Part shown: piece by piece, positions 1-12,725 of the stretch | Layout of the letters: every line of letters starts with the position of its first letter | Position numbering within the stretch: position 1 is the stretch's first letter | Assembly: GCA_910591455.2 (NCBI GenBank) | Contig: OU342824.1 | Location: 1,459,001-1,523,000 of the forward strand | Length of the DNA: 64,000 bases | Source of the DNA: Pholis gunnellus | Taxonomy: Eukaryota; Chordata; Actinopteri; Perciformes; Pholidae | Direction of reading: 5' to 3' | Program-made: the position numbers and the translations under genes | Notes under the pieces: model-generated | Database searches by the model: none | What the model was told of the DNA's origin: nothing | What the model saw: the letters and a program-made list of their open reading frames with translations, nothing else

Positions 1-1019
1 TCTCCACAGAGTACAATACTGGACATGTTGACATTACCAGGTGGTAATCCATTGGGATAGGGGCGGGGTTGCTGTTTTTTTTTAAAGAACACTTCACAAA
101 TGCATTAAAAGAGAGACCTGTGAAAATGACCTCCTGGCTCTTGTGAAAATGACCTCCTGGCTCTTGTTTCTCACTCTATATGCCACAACATATTGCATAT
201 AACGTGGAAAGGGCACCATGAATTTGTATTCCATCAGAGCGTACACCAGCACTGTCGTGACAAATATCCTTTACAGCCGATCTGGGATGTTTCTGAAAAG
301 TTCATCTGCAGTTGAATAAGAGCTAGAGGTTAATTCAACTCCTCCATCACGGCCCTGGGAGAGGCTTGTTCTGATGATGGCAAATCAAAGGGACGAAACT
401 TGTTCTTTGTTGCTCATCATTTATCATATTGCCATGTCTTTATTGCCACGAATGACTGAGAAAAAATATTTGTGTGGGAAAAGAGAGGTTTAGGGAGGGG
501 AAGGCAGGGAGTCATAAAGAGAATGAGAGCAAGAGGCAGACAGGGAGCGCTGAAAGGAGGAGTAGGAAGATGACAGGATGTGAATTTCCTGCCAGTCGCA
601 GACATAAATGATGTCTATGTGAAATCAAATTGAGTATACGGTGAGATTAAATGAGTATCTCACCTCTTTTCCTTGAAAAAAATTGAGTTTCTGCAAGCAT
701 AAGAAGTCAAAGGTCAGCAGGAGCTGAGAGAGAACGTTTTGGTAATTTAACACCATTCATCATCAAACCGCTCTGTTCTGTGATGGATCAGCAGCATGGT
801 GCGGGAAAGGATTTAGTTCCACATTAAGCCCATATTTCAGTTTGCCTAATCAAGAACAGTGTGTCAGCGTGTGCTTATTGTTGTGTGGTGAGGTTTAAAA
901 CAACAGTTTAAAAGCTCTTACTCTCAATGAAGTCTGGAATTTCTGTAGTGTAACTCGAACACATGAGCTGGACTAACCAAGCCAGGGTTCAGTCAACTCC
1001 TCCCAACAACAAGCGCTCC
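1..1019. other. Unique DNA, no gene seen
   Basis: AT-rich single-copy-looking sequence. The open frames are short and resemble no protein I know. The only structure seen is the small tandem duplication at 119-164. Confidence 0.6.
119..164. repeat. 23-bp perfect tandem duplication
   Basis: The 23-base unit at 119-141 (starting tgtgaaaatgac) is repeated without change at 142-164. Perfect identity suggests a recent local slippage event. No coding or regulatory role is evident. Confidence 0.9.
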
Positions 1020-1236
1020 AGTTTGCAACTGCTTTTTAGACCGACAGGACAAGGTTTAATGAGGTTTAAGAACAAAAACAACGTGGTTTGGGTTTAAAGC
1101 ACCATTTAGGATCAGGGGACCTTCATTGAAATAGTTACACTAAGAACCACATCGTGTCTGTTTGGGAAACGATCTTGGTCACGCTTTTAAAAAAAAGTCC
1201 ATCCTCTCCAACCTCGTCCTTATGCAGACTTTGTAG
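1020..1236 (+). repeat. Dispersed fish repeat 'family F', copy 1 (split by a hAT element)
   Basis: Sequence of the style ggtttaagaacaaaaac ... ggtttgggtttaaa ... tccatcctctccaacctcgtc ... atgcagac matches other copies in this window at 11150-11540, 15170-15370 and 41440-41650. The copy appears to resume after 2046, where ttcatcctaaaacaaacc follows, so the hAT element at 1245-2038 landed inside it. I do not know the class of this family. It has no coding capacity. Confidence 0.45.
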
Positions 1237-1244
1237 CTCTACAA

Positions 1245-2038
1245 CAGGGGTGGGCAAACGTTTTGGCTCAGGGGCCACATTGAGTTTTAAAATTTGACAG
1301 ACGGGCCGGCCGGGCCAGTAGCAGATGGAAGGAGTGTGTTTGTGTGAACTAATATAAATTACAAGTAAAAGCCATTACCTAAAAAGTAAAGAATACGTAC
1401 ATTTAATTTCAGTGGGAACAGTGTTTTCAGTGTCTTCACAATAGTTGTGCAGAACAAAATGAGCATTAATAAGAACAGGAAAGTCCTCCGTTGTGTGTCC
1501 ATCGTCCTCCCTAAAGCCGCTAACGTGACTTCAGACGGCCGCTCCGTAGCGCTGATAACGCCGCTGGACACGCTGCTCGTTAGTCGCTCCAATAACAGCT
1601 GCTTCCTCCGTAATAATGCAGCTGCTAGTAAAGACAACACGGCCAGTAACACCTGTACTCAGTTCTCCATGTTAAATTAAACTGGTAGTCGATCGGTAAT
1701 CGAGGCTGTTGTTGTCTGTGAGCTTCCGGGTACGGGTCACGTGATAGGGGCGTAACGAATCAGGGAAGGACACGTCATGACTGCTAAGAAGCAATCAAGT
1801 AGTGAACGCGGGTGTGGGCGTGATCGAGAGAGAATAGACCAGACCCCAGAGAAGGTCAATTGTGTCTGGAGTGCGCCATCTAGTGGGATCAACAGAAACG
1901 CCGGGTATTGCAGGAAAAGGGCTAAATGAATGCGGTCTTTACTGTAATTTGGACAATTTTGTACCAATATTTGACGAGTCGGATTAAAAAGCCCTACGGG
2001 CCGTATATGGCCCGCGGGCCGTAGTTTTCCCATGCCTG
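1245..2038. mobile_element. Non-autonomous hAT DNA transposon, complete ends
   Basis: The element starts caggggtgggcaaacg and ends gttttcccatgcctg, giving imperfect terminal inverted repeats in CAGGNNTGGG form. It is flanked by a perfect 8-bp target-site duplication, ctctacaa, at 1237-1244 and 2039-2046. Eight-base duplications with CAG-type ends are diagnostic of the hAT superfamily. The subterminal ggctcaggggccacattg and its partner near ggcccgcgggccgtag are typical of vertebrate hAT elements. At 794 bp it is too short for a transposase, and no transposase-like frame is present, so it would need a transposase supplied in trans. It is inserted in a family F repeat. Confidence 0.92.
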
Positions 2039-2095
2039 CTCTACAACGTCACCTGACTTCATCCTAAAACAAACCACTAGGGGGCTCTGTCACTT

Positions 2096-2356
2096 AGCCG
2101 TGAACATAAACACCAATGATGCTGTCCTTGTTCTTGGGAGAACAGTTTCAAACCAACAAAGTGCAATCGCTTCAACTTCCCTAAGAGCGATGGATGTTTT
2201 AATGTACCGGATTAAATGTGTTATGATACTTTCATGATCTTCAAAATAAACAAAACAAGATATATTGAATTTGAATTGCAGTGAGAAAAGGCAGCTATTT
2301 ATATTAAGTTGAATGACAGCATTAAAACTGATGTAGAACAAAGCGAACTTTACTGT

Positions 2357-2396
<40 letters not shown>

Positions 2397-3290
2397 GTTC
2401 TCTTTTCTTCACCCCGCTCTCACTTTTCTGCCTCTCTCTCTAAACCTTTTCTTGGCTCCCATTCCTCCTCCTCCTCCTTCCTTTCACTTATCTCTGCATC
2501 ATTCTCCCTCTCAGCTGCAGAAACCAGAAATGATTGTAATTGAATTGTGCTAGTAATTGAAACACAGATAGACACACAAAGAAAGACTTACATGCACACA
2601 CACACATACTGTGTATATATATATATATACTTTGTTTCTGTGTCACAGTAGAGTGCGGATAGTGTAGTAATCTGGAGTTCTATCAGCGCACTGGCGTTAC
2701 AATTACAGAGGTTGTATGTGTGTGAGTGTGTCCACTGTGTTTGCAGTGTACTCTACATCCAGTCTACCCAGAGCTATATGGTGGGGGCAGAAACAGATGA
2801 GCATGTTTGTCAGTGTTGTTAGGATTGGAGGATGATGGAGATGGTGTGCGCTGAGCTGAGCTGCCTCAGAGGCACGGACTTCTGCTCCAGCTGGTTTACA
2901 GAGGTCCAGATCAGAGACGGTTTTTCTCAGGCCTGTCAGAATCCCTGGCATGGATCATACTTTAAGGTTGATTTGGACAGTGACTGGAGCTACACACTAT
3001 CAACAATTTTCATGACACAAAGATGAAATTCATGTAAACGTCTTGTCTTCCTCGTAGCTAAGCTGGTCAGATGGTTTGCAGCAGGTACATACAGTAAGTA
3101 ACATCACCTGGAGTCTATGAAAAAGTACAGGTAGAACAAAACAAGTTGAAAACAACAAATGATAGCCTTTTTTTGTTGATTTAAAGTCTGTAATATGGGT
3201 TGACTATAATAATGTATGGGTCTTTGGAGTTGTTGTTGACCATCTGCTCAACAATGACCATGCATCCAAAGCTGATCACTGTATTAATAA
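2096..3290. other. Unique DNA with simple repeats, no gene seen
   Basis: Contains a (TC)n tract, a pyrimidine-rich stretch at about 2395-2510, short (CA) and (TA) runs near 2595-2630, and otherwise ordinary AT-rich sequence. The frame at 2832-3026 (plus) resembles no known protein. Confidence 0.55.
2361..2394 (+). repeat. (TC)17 microsatellite
   Basis: Uninterrupted TC dinucleotides, followed by more pyrimidine-rich sequence. Confidence 0.97.
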
Positions 3291-4115
3291 AGTAATATTG
3301 ACTCATTGGGAACTGGTCCCGATAAATGCTTTGCCCCCTGCTTATTGCCGTGGACCAAATCCTTACTATTAGAAAAAGTCTCCAGGGACGTACTGAGACT
3401 AAAATTCAGTCCGGGACTTTGAGATGGAGAGATCCAGACATTTTAACACTATTTAATTTTTCGTCGTACGAAGAGAATCTAAAGAAACTTGACAATGTCT
3501 TGCCGACATCTGCCTCCTTAGTTTGTATAAGCATGTCACCACTGCACTGAATCAAAGCAAGACCGGCCAGACACAGTTACGTTTGCTGTGAAAATGACTC
3601 GGCCAATCGGAACAAAAAAAACAGGATCAGTCCATATTGGGTGGGTCGTATCCCCCCTCAGTATGAAATGTATTAGACTGGCCCAGCTCTGAAGGGTTGT
3701 TCTGTGCTGTCTGCGACTGCGAGGGTCATGCTGGCCCACGGCACGACTGAGGACCATGTAGCAATTACAGACATCAGGAAGCAAAAAATTAAGATTCTAT
3801 GGCCACCGGCCGGCTCGGCCTGGAATGATTTGGGCGCTCAGGAGTCTTCCTGAACTAATCGGAGCGCCTCTGTGCTCCCCCCGTTAGAGCTGTTAGCACA
3901 GTTAGCTGTGAGAATCGTTTTGAATTAAGCGCCTTCAGTGTTTGAAGGAGCTCTGTAAAGCTCCCGCTCACTGTCTTCATTTGAAATCTGAAATCATCAG
4001 GAAAAAAACCACATTCCTATCTGGTTATTTTCGACACATATTTTAGTATATCACAGTTCATATCAGTATCACGGTATATAGAATGACATGAAAAGGATTG
4101 TATCCATATTGCCCA
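3291..4115. mobile_element. Possible transposon relic, right end only
   Basis: The block changes character from its surroundings and ends with tatcacagttcatatcagtatc ... tccatattgcccagtct. In reverse complement this reads agactgggcaatatgga, close to the TGCTGGGCAATA ends of several fish hAT-type elements. No matching left end or target duplication was found, and no transposase frame is visible. Weakly supported; it could be unrelated unique sequence. Confidence 0.3.
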
Positions 4116-7100
4116 GTCTTGCCATTTGATTCAAAGAATTTACTATTGATTACTGCTCAAGATGCGTTTCAATCAATTATTCCTTTAAACAGATGTAATG
4201 GATGCTTGAATAAAACTCTAGTTTACATATCAGATAGTAGAAACCATTGTGTTTGTTTTATGTATCTCTTCCAAATTCTCCATCAGCTCAGCCCTTTCTG
4301 TTACATCTGCTCTCCCTACCTCCATCTCTCCCTCCTCACTGCTCGCTCCCTCCCTGCCATCAGATTCTCCCCGGCTACATTTCTTTATGCTAATGAGGCT
4401 AAGCCAGTGGTGCCAGTGTTGACGCTGCAGGATACATTCACAAACACTTAACCCTCCAAGGAGAAGCAAGGCGTTGTGCGTACCCCTTCCCTTTCCCCCG
4501 GCCCCACCCATCATCAGAAAAGCACATTTTAAATGTCAATTGGCATCAAGACAGGCAGGAGGCCACACAGTGCTTTCGAAAATATGCCTCTGCAGTGTTC
4601 TCATGTTTTAAAGACAGGGCTTTAATGCAAACATCCTCCTTAATCTGCAGGAATTCGGTGAGCACTCACATCTGCATGGAAAGGTTGCTTACATTTCTGT
4701 ATTTCTTTCATCTGCTGGATCAATTACTGGATTGATGGTGCTTGCAAACACTACAAAGCAGCAAAGTATTTGGACAGCCAGACAATGTATGTGAACACCT
4801 CACGTTTACACCCATCTGTGATAGTGAATCATGTCACTCTAAATGCATGTACTGGTGTATTAGCCTCCACTGCTTTGGTTTCAGGCCTTTCGCCAGAGTT
4901 TGTAACACGGCTGCAGGGATGTGCTCCCATTCAGCCGCAAGAACAGGAGCGGAATCCAACACTCGCAGTCTGCATTCCAGTTCATCTCAGAGGTGTTGTT
5001 GGGGCTAAGGTCAGGGCTCTGTGCAGGCGAGTCAAGTCCTTTCTCACCGAAAATCACAAAGTGCACAAAGTCTACATACTACGTAATGAACTCAGGATTC
5101 ATTATAGAAAAAAGTGTTATTTCACCCAGTAGTTGCTTTGGGTTCTGATGAGTAAAGCTGGTCTTTAGATGGTCCATTCTTTATGTGGAGCTCTCCTCTC
5201 AAGCAGAATTCCTCCCTCCCTCTCTTCCTCCCTCTCTGCTTCTAGCTCTCACTTTCCTTCCCACCAGGCAAACACACCTAAGTCATCCTGACCCTGCCCA
5301 GATCTCAGCATGCCGCTCAGGGAAGCGGCTCACCAGCACTTTTTGCTTTATTTGTGCTTTTTAAGCATTTAATTAGAAGCCATGGGGATGGGGGGATAGA
5401 GAGGGAAAGAGTGAAAAAAGAGAGCGATAGAGAGGTGAAGTGAAATGAATGTGAGAGAAAAGGTGAAGATTAAGATCCGCCCCCATCCCCCCTGAACACA
5501 CACACACACACACCTCCATCACAACTGGGCATTAGTGATGAGGAGATCAGAGACCTGAAGCTTTATCCCATCCTCCAGAGAGAGATGGAGAACGATGGAA
5601 AGAGAGGAGGGTTTATAAACACTCCTCTGCAGAACCTGCCAGCTACACTGTTTAGCACTGGCAGGAAAAGAAACACTCTCTGATTCATTGCAACTCTCAC
5701 AAGAGTGGAAGTCTTGTTAACTATGGCAAGGGTCATCATTAAGAAACCACTCAAACGCAGCTTGTACTCTTTATTTTTGGAAGTGTGGCACAGACTCAAA
5801 ATCTTAATAATAATGAAAATTCTAATTATTATTGTTTCCAGTGCCCACTATCTTTTAACCTGCAGATAATGCAAATCTAGAGAAGAGATGAGCCCAAACG
5901 GATAAACAGAGAGAGTTTAGATGAAAGCATGTAATTATTTCAGTTAGTTAACAATCTCAACTCAAGGTCCACTTGCTCACTTGTTCCTGGACATTTCAAT
6001 TGTATCACATGGGCCTCATCAGCATGAGCAGCGTCCTCATTCTGAGCACCTCTAGGACATGTTGATGCCAACTTAAACATTCATCTTGCAGTTCATTTAT
6101 GTGTAGTGATGTCCATGGCAAATGAGCAAACTCAATGTGCTGATGTGGACCATGTGATACGGAACAGAAAACAATGGAGGTCACGAATGAGCTGTCAGCC
6201 TTGATTTGAATTAGGTGGATCAGATACTCAGGAGAGCTGCAGAACAGTAGATTTCAGAGATAACAGGTAAAGGTGAAGCCAAGATAACACTGAGGTAAGC
6301 GTGGCTAACGGTATATTAGTGTCTTTGGACCAGCTCTAACTCGGTCTGACAGCAACACAGCCACCTGCTGCCTCATTTCTTTGAGTCTCATCAAGAAGCA
6401 ACCACTCCACCGTTCTGTATGAATTAACAGGAGAGGACCTCCCTGTACATGCCCGCTGTGCTGTGGGACAAGTCTGGCCAGGCAGAGCAAATTAGATGAC
6501 AGCAAGCCGTCTTCATAACACTGCCACTATTACACTAGTTGACATTTCATCAACATTGGGTGGCCCTGTATACACAAGGCTGTTAATGCCGTTGCATATC
6601 TTACTGTAACTTTACAGCTGTTACAGCTGTTAACCCCCAAACACACACTCGTTGTCAAAACAACTGTGTGAACAATTTCATCTGCACATTGTTAAGACTC
6701 TGCTGCGTCTATTTCATTTGAAGGAGCAACGTTCGATGAAGAAACTTGTGTTACTCACTCACTCACTCAGTCTGTAAATTAGTGACGGACTTCGGCGTTT
6801 ATGGGGTTGGCCCCGCTTTGCTTTGGTCCAACCAAAAACAAGGACTGGAAAAAGGAAATAGCTGTTGTTAACGCTATTAGGAAGCTGTGAGTGGATTGTA
6901 GCTCTCTTTGCAGGCAGGTGTGTGATTTTGTTAATTTTCTTTCAAGTAATAAACAAGTCACAGAGTACTGAGCATGGCTGCTTCTTAAGATCCTCTGAGT
7001 CAATAAGCTGCGTATGAATGTGTATTAAAAACAGATGTCTGTGTTTTCATAATACAGTAATGAACGCAGGGCCATGCTTAGCATGAGCTACTGAGTGTAA

Positions 7101-7237
7101 ACTCGGTTACTATGGAGACGGGTAGGAGGAGTGTGATATGTATGCGATTGTATGTGCTTAATGTAAATATTGTATTATAATGTATAATTGTATTATAATG
7201 CATTGTATCAAATTCATACTATTTGCCTGTAGGAAGC

Positions 7238-7244
<7 letters not shown>
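4116..7244. other. Unique DNA, no gene seen
   Basis: Mixed composition, with pyrimidine-rich patches (about 4260-4370 and 5205-5260), a purine-rich patch (5395-5470) and a short (AC)n near 5500. The overlapping open frames at 4742-5148 cover one stretch in several frames and show no recognisable domain or splice pattern. Confidence 0.5.

Positions 7245-7318
<74 letters not shown>
7245..7318 (+). repeat. (GT)37 microsatellite
   Basis: Perfect GT dinucleotides over 74 bases. The 'proteins' of Cys-Val or Thr-His repeats read through it are artefacts. Confidence 0.98.
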
Positions 7319-7321
<3 letters not shown>

Positions 7322-7568
7322 ATAAAGCTTGCCAAGGTCTGTTTTCCCTGCTTTCCATATTTAATAAGATGTGACTGCCTCTAACAGATCATCTACATAT
7401 TTTCCTGCGAACCAAATGCATTTTAAGGAGTTGGCAACCATAATTAACGCAGTCAATTTCCAAAACTCCAAATGTTGTTTTCTCTCTTTTTTCAATGTCT
7501 GCGCATGAATCAATACAGCAGCTAATTAAGGTTTATTTTTTATCTCCGCCAGGAGATTATGTATTCGG

Positions 7569-8434
7569 TAGGGGTGTAACGGTTCACAAAATTCTTGGTT
7601 TGGTTCAATACGATACAGTTGTGCCTCGGTTCGGTTCAATACAGCAAAAAAGCAGAAATGCCATCATAAAGTATGTTCTTCTTTTACTTTGAACAATGAT
7701 GAATTTATTTGTGTACAGGAAGCTGCAGCAACTCCTGTTTTGTCTTTAACACGTGGGCTGCTGTTGTGCTTCTGTGAAAGAAGGTCACACTCTGATCTCT
7801 GGAGGAGGCCGGAGATCCGCTACTGCCGTTGCTTTCTGAGACGCTAGAATAATGACATCGGCCTATTTGTGTCGTTACAGTCAGCGAGCTCTGTGTAGTC
7901 CGTGACATCCGGCCGTCTGTTGTCAGAGCAACAGCGGGAGCTTCGGACATTTGATTCTCTGTTTGGGCTTTTGTTTTCTTTTACAAAGCAGGAATTATGG
8001 CCTGGAGAAATGGACTCGTGAATGATTATGTTACGGGGCTCAATAGCATTAAGCATGTTCGTACAGCCTGGTTTTCCACTCCAGAATAGGATCTCATACC
8101 GCGGCTATAAATATACCTTTTGCCCTGTTTGAATCAGTAGGGAACAGCTAAATGCTGCGGGGAGAGTTTGTAGCGTGTGTGCTGCTGTTGGGTTTCCTGG
8201 TAAGCTAGTTTAGCATAGTGTGTAGAATGTTGTTCTGGTGGGAGTGTCGGACTGCACGTTGTCTGTTACGTCGGGTGGGTTGCCATGTTGAGCGCAGTGG
8301 CTCCACCGAGACAACATTATATTTCACACAATATAAGCTTTAGCATAACAGCAATAGTATTATTAAAACATATTGTTTGGTCGGTAATGCGTACCGAATG
8401 GTTCAATACAAATACATGTATTGTTACTCACCAT
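7569..8434. mobile_element. hAT-like non-autonomous element with decayed ends
   Basis: The left end taggggtgtaacggttcac, followed by repeated ggttcggttcaatacgata-type motifs, is mirrored on the right by taccgaatggttcaatac ... catgtattgttac, the imperfect inverse of gttacaccccta. This end pattern is familiar from a common fish hAT family. About 866 bp, with no transposase frame. No convincing 8-bp duplication remains next to either end, and the last bases of the right end are mutated, so exact boundaries are approximate. Confidence 0.72.
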
Positions 8435-9399
8435 TTTGCATACTAACTAGTAGGGCAGACAACACATTTTACAGTTTGGACTTTTATTTACAGTTTTTTT
8501 TTTATATGTATGTATGTATCTATATAAGTATTTATTTATCACTATCATTTAGCAAATGACAAACTGATGGGAGACCTGACTACAACGGTCCCCTCATCTC
8601 GGTAGGAGGAGAGCTAGCTATCTATCAGCAGCCGGAGGATGTTCTGCAATGTGTTTGGCTAACAAGCTAAGAGCTAACAGTCCTAAAACAGCTAACAGAG
8701 CTAACAGCTAACAAACAGTTTCTGTTCAGAGGATGCTTCAAAAGTGAAAAAACGCATCTGACACGCTTGCAGCCAAAACTAATGTCTAATGCTCATTGAC
8801 ATACACTCACGCCGATGCCACAGCCTTTGGGAAGAATTTGGGGTCCAGTATCTTGCCAGAAGACCCTTGGACATGCGTGACCGAACCGCTGATCTTCTCT
8901 ACCAAGTATACTTTTCTAGCTGGAGGATGACGAGGGACGTGAGGGGAGGAGAGCGTGCTATTAGCACAACATGGTGAACAGGTTTAGAACATTCAGGGAA
9001 ATGAAAGCATGAGCAGCACTCCTGGCATCTGACTCCTGCTGTGAGCTTTGGTGATTAGAGGACACCGTGAACTAACCACCTCTACAAGTTTGTGCTTTAT
9101 GCTGCACGGGAATGGAAGGCATATGTGTATGCATACGGTTCCTCTTAACCTTAATTAGCATGTCTTCTCAGATATTTAGCCCAAATCCCAAGAGAACATG
9201 TACATTCCACATTACTGTAATTCATACAATCTACCTTTAAACTGTACTATAGTAACAATTATTTTTGCTACACACCATTTGTTATATATTCTTCATGTTA
9301 CTGTATCTTCTTAGTTTTTTGGGGACCAGAGCCACACAGAGTAGTAAGTAGGCAGGGCTGCAAGTTCACATTTTCAGGTCAGGTTCATGTTATGGCCAT
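8435..9399. other. Unique DNA, no gene seen
   Basis: Includes gctaaca-rich sequence (8640-8720) of the kind seen inside fish transposons, without identifiable ends. No frame resembles a known protein. Confidence 0.5.
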
Positions 9400-9470
9400 T
9401 GAATTTTCAGTTCAATTCCATTTATAGTTTGAAGCATCAAATCATAACAGAAGTTATCTCAAGACACTTT
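9400..9470 (+). repeat. Short fragment of a fish interspersed repeat
   Basis: The string ttcaattccatttatagtttg ... caaatcataacagaagttatctcaagacac matches a sequence common in fish genomes (ttcaattttatttatatagcgccaaatcataac...), probably the 3' tail of a non-LTR element. Only about 70 bases are recognisable. Confidence 0.5.
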
Positions 9471-9659
9471 TTCTGTAGTGCATGTTTAGACTTTACTCTA
9501 TATTCATTATCCATTATAGCTGTTTTGTTTCTTGTTATTTTCTGTCAGTTTGGAACGAATAATATCGCTAAACACAACAGCAACCCTGAGCCTCAGCAGC
9601 TGTTGCAGAGAGAAGATACCAGCTCCAGGCATGCATTAGAGATATAAACACTGCACCAT

Positions 9660-10570
9660 AGTTTCTGAATTCATCCAGAGTTTTACAAAGAACAATCTGT
9701 TGAGCTTGCCATTAGATATGGCAACCCTGACCCCTAAAGAATTACGTTCCAATACAACTAAACTACGTTCTCAGAACCCGAGCGAGCCCCATTTGGGGTT
9801 CAGAGCGAGATATTTAATCGCAGAGAGCGTCGTAGAAATCAAAGTTCATAAAGAAATTTTAAAAAAATATATATTTTTTTTTATCGTAAAAAGTCTCCTT
9901 AACTTAATCGTAAACCATTTTACACACTGCAAACACCATCATAAACTATTCTACTAACTAACTACGAAGATCTGCCACAATATCATGCATTTTACACCAC
10001 AGCCGGCAAGCCAACTACTCACAAAATGCTTCGAAAACCGGGACCATTGGACATCCGAATTCCTCTCCGTGAAAGCGTTCAGAAGTTACCGCCAACAAGC
10101 CACAGAAAGCACAACTTCAACACTGCCAAATATTAGAACCGTATCATACCGTGAGTCGGTTTTCAGGGCGAGAACGGAGGAATCCGGAATAATTCCGTAT
10201 GACAAATGTGTTCGCTAGGTCACTGAGCTCGTCCGAAACTTAAAATGGCGTTTCTCCGTTGATCTGAGCCAAAATGGTGGTCAAAATGCCGGCGGCGAAT
10301 CATACAGGGGGCTTGGGGCTTGGGAGCTGACCGCGGCACAGTTTTGGAGTTTTATTGGCTGAAATTTCTGTCAATCACTTCATTTAACAGATGGGTGTGT
10401 TTGAAATATCCACCCGGTTCGAATGACAAGATCCGCCCGGCAGAGGCTGAGCAAGGGCTCCAAACACACAGACAGAGACGAGGAAAATGCATGGAGGAGA
10501 GATATGAGAGGTCAAAATGGGTCAAAATGATGCCAAACAGCTCTGTTATGATAGATTGTACAATATGAGT
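9660..10570. other. Repeat-like block of unknown type
   Basis: The sequence is less AT-rich than its surroundings, with long weakly open frames at 9700-9957, 9985-10218 and 10320-10568 that resemble nothing I know. Phrases such as ttttattggctgaaatttctgtcaatcac and gtcaaaatgg...gtcaaaatg recall transposon filler sequence. No terminal repeats or target duplication were found. Confidence 0.3.
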
Positions 10571-11149
10571 GATACACAAAGTGAAATATAATGAAATATA
10601 TAGTTATATAGTATATAAAAGTACATTGGAACAGCTGCAAATCCTGGTTCGAAAATGAGAATTTGGCATGTTTTTTTTTAGATAAACACCTATAACTGGG
10701 GTTTGCTTCACTTTATTTACACCAAATCTTTTTGAGAGGCACCTGCACCCTTTGTGCTATGAATTGGGAATGTTTTTAGGCTAGCCAGGGCCTCATTTAA
10801 TAAATTACAGTGCTTTTACTTCAGGCGAACCTGGGAATTTCCCCTGTTTGCTGTGTTCTGTCTTCAGCTACTATTAACCAGTAACATATACACAATATTT
10901 ACTCATCTCATCAAATCTCACAATTCCTAGTGTTATTCAACCATCAAAATGTTTAAAATAGACCTTGTAGTTACAGAATTGTAGTCTCTTTAGTATGGGT
11001 TATAATTTTCGAGAAGAGGCCTAAACAAAGGCTTAGGGTTCATTAAATTTAAATTAAATCAAGGGAAAGACATTTTCTACAGGATTACAGTCTCAGTTTA
11101 AAATGTTAATGTTGTGAATTGAAGCAAAACCCAACAGAAAAACAACAAA
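10571..11149. other. AT-rich DNA, nothing seen
   Basis: No repeat ends, no coding signal. Confidence 0.5.
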
Positions 11150-11540
11150 ACCACTTTGTTAGGTTTAGTCAAACATCATGGGTTGGGTTCAAATCTGTAT
11201 TTTTTGTAACAATTAAATTACTCATGTAAATTAAAATGTGTGAACATTGACTTTTGGTTTCACACAGGACACAAACATCCGTCTCCTGGGTGAAAGACCT
11301 GTTTGTTTGACCCATCCATCTACCTCGATCTCATTCCTCATGCAGACTTCTACGAACTATTGTTAGAAAATAATTTGCGATATGTCAAAAACTAATTTTA
11401 TTAGGAAAACAGGCTGGATGTGGAAGTTTGATCTTTAAGTGGCTTTTCTCTTTTTATGTGGCATTACATCCACAAAATCCACAGAGGGAAGAAGTTAAGT
11501 CGGATGGGTCAACAGAAAACCTCTGTAAGCATAAGACATA
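11150..11540 (+). repeat. Dispersed repeat 'family F', copy 2
   Basis: Best-preserved copy here. It carries in order ttaggtttagtcaaac, ggttgggttcaaat, cacaggacacaaacatccg, tctcctgggtgaaagacctg, gacccatccatc, acctcgatctc and gatatgtcaaaaac. These line up with copies at 13085-13200 (reverse), 15170-15370 and 41440-41650. Its last part (ccacagagggaagaagttaagt ... caacagaaaacctctg) is repeated at 12530-12595. Confidence 0.6.
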
Positions 11541-12494
11541 AACACCAGCAACAACCGTTGTGCAATGTACAAAGAGAAGCATATTGATTTCGGAATAAAT
11601 CCCTAACATCTGGTAAATGTGTGCAATTCTTCATGGAGTAGAACCAAATGACAGGGCGTTAAAAGAAAACTGGAGAACTGCTAGTAAGCTGTCTTGTGGA
11701 ATGGTAATTTCTCTGAGAAAGAACAGAGCTATTTAAAGTGAGCCATAGACAAGAGAACATGAAATCAATCCATCATGCTCTCATCAGCACAGTGACAGGA
11801 GCAAGAGGGATTTGAGAGGATCCCTTGATAGGGGTTAGAGGAGGCTGAAAGGATGCGCTGACATCTGGGCAGACTTTTATCTCGACCTCCTCCCTACTCC
11901 TCTCCTTCCTCCCTGTCAGGTGTCAGCATTCAGCTGTCACTCAGTCAACAAGAGTCTGGTGCATCACACCCCTCCAGGAATTACTCTGTTTCTTTATCAG
12001 CCCCTCTGTATTTCTGTCTGTGTATTCTTGTCTCACACTCTTTTTCCAGTTGAACGTCATGCAATGCCGTCTCAAATCTCTACTGATAGCATGTCAGCAA
12101 AAGCAGTTGCATCAAATAGAGTAACAAACACACTGGGCCAGATGTTGAAGAACAAGGTCAATCCGAACACCTTACTTTGTCCACTAGCCAGCATAAGCAC
12201 AAGGAGTGCTGAGAGAATATGCAAATATGGTGTCGAACTGTACTCTAAACACACAATTTTTAAAAATAATCGCACGCACACATTCAAAATATGAAGGAGC
12301 AAAATAAAGATTTTTTGTGCACAAATCTTTCAGTTGATACACTCTGGGCTTTGTAACTGTTGAGATTTTAAATTCCATATTGTTGGGGAACAAGCCCCCA
12401 AAAACTAGTTCCCATAATATAATTTGATACCATCTCTTTGTAAGACTTTTAATACCTGAGAAAAAGAGATCTATAGAATTATGACTTTTGTCTG
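11541..12494. other. Unique DNA, nothing recognised
   Basis: The overlapping frames at 11920-12504 are on both strands, show no domain and look like chance frames. Confidence 0.5.
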
Positions 12495-12725
12495 TCAAGA
12501 GCAAAGAAGGTCAGGTGGCGTCAGAGAGCCACACAATCCACAGAGGGATGACGTTAAGTCACTTTGGATGGTTTAGTCAACAGAAACCTCTGTTTCCTAT
12601 CAACAGTCAAAATTGGTCTCTTTCAGCCGTGGTTGGTCCTGACCCAGTGTGTAGGTCCCCTTACATTAAGCAAATGGTTATTTAAACCCAAACCATGATC
12701 TTACCTTAACAAAGTCATGTTAATG
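12495..12725. repeat. Family F fragments
   Basis: The stretch 12530-12595 (acaatccacagagggatgac ... caacagaaacctctg) matches 11485-11540 in the same orientation. The stretch 12680-12705 (aaacccaaaccatgatctta) is the reverse complement of the ggtttgggtt part of the family. Together they look like rearranged pieces of the same repeat. Confidence 0.42.

Noticed and set aside
4742..5148. Overlapping plus-strand frames as a possible gene
   Set aside because: Three frames and the opposite strand are all open over the same bases, with no domain or splice sites; best explained by chance.
7158..7374. Open frames of repeated Cys-Val or Thr-His
   Set aside because: They are translations of the GT microsatellite. 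The same applies at 39403-39673, 53168-53539 and 54702-55101.
10412..10440. tRNA-like B box (ggttcgaat)
   Set aside because: No A box or clover-leaf folding at the right distance; a single B-box-like word is not enough for a tRNA or a tRNA-derived SINE.
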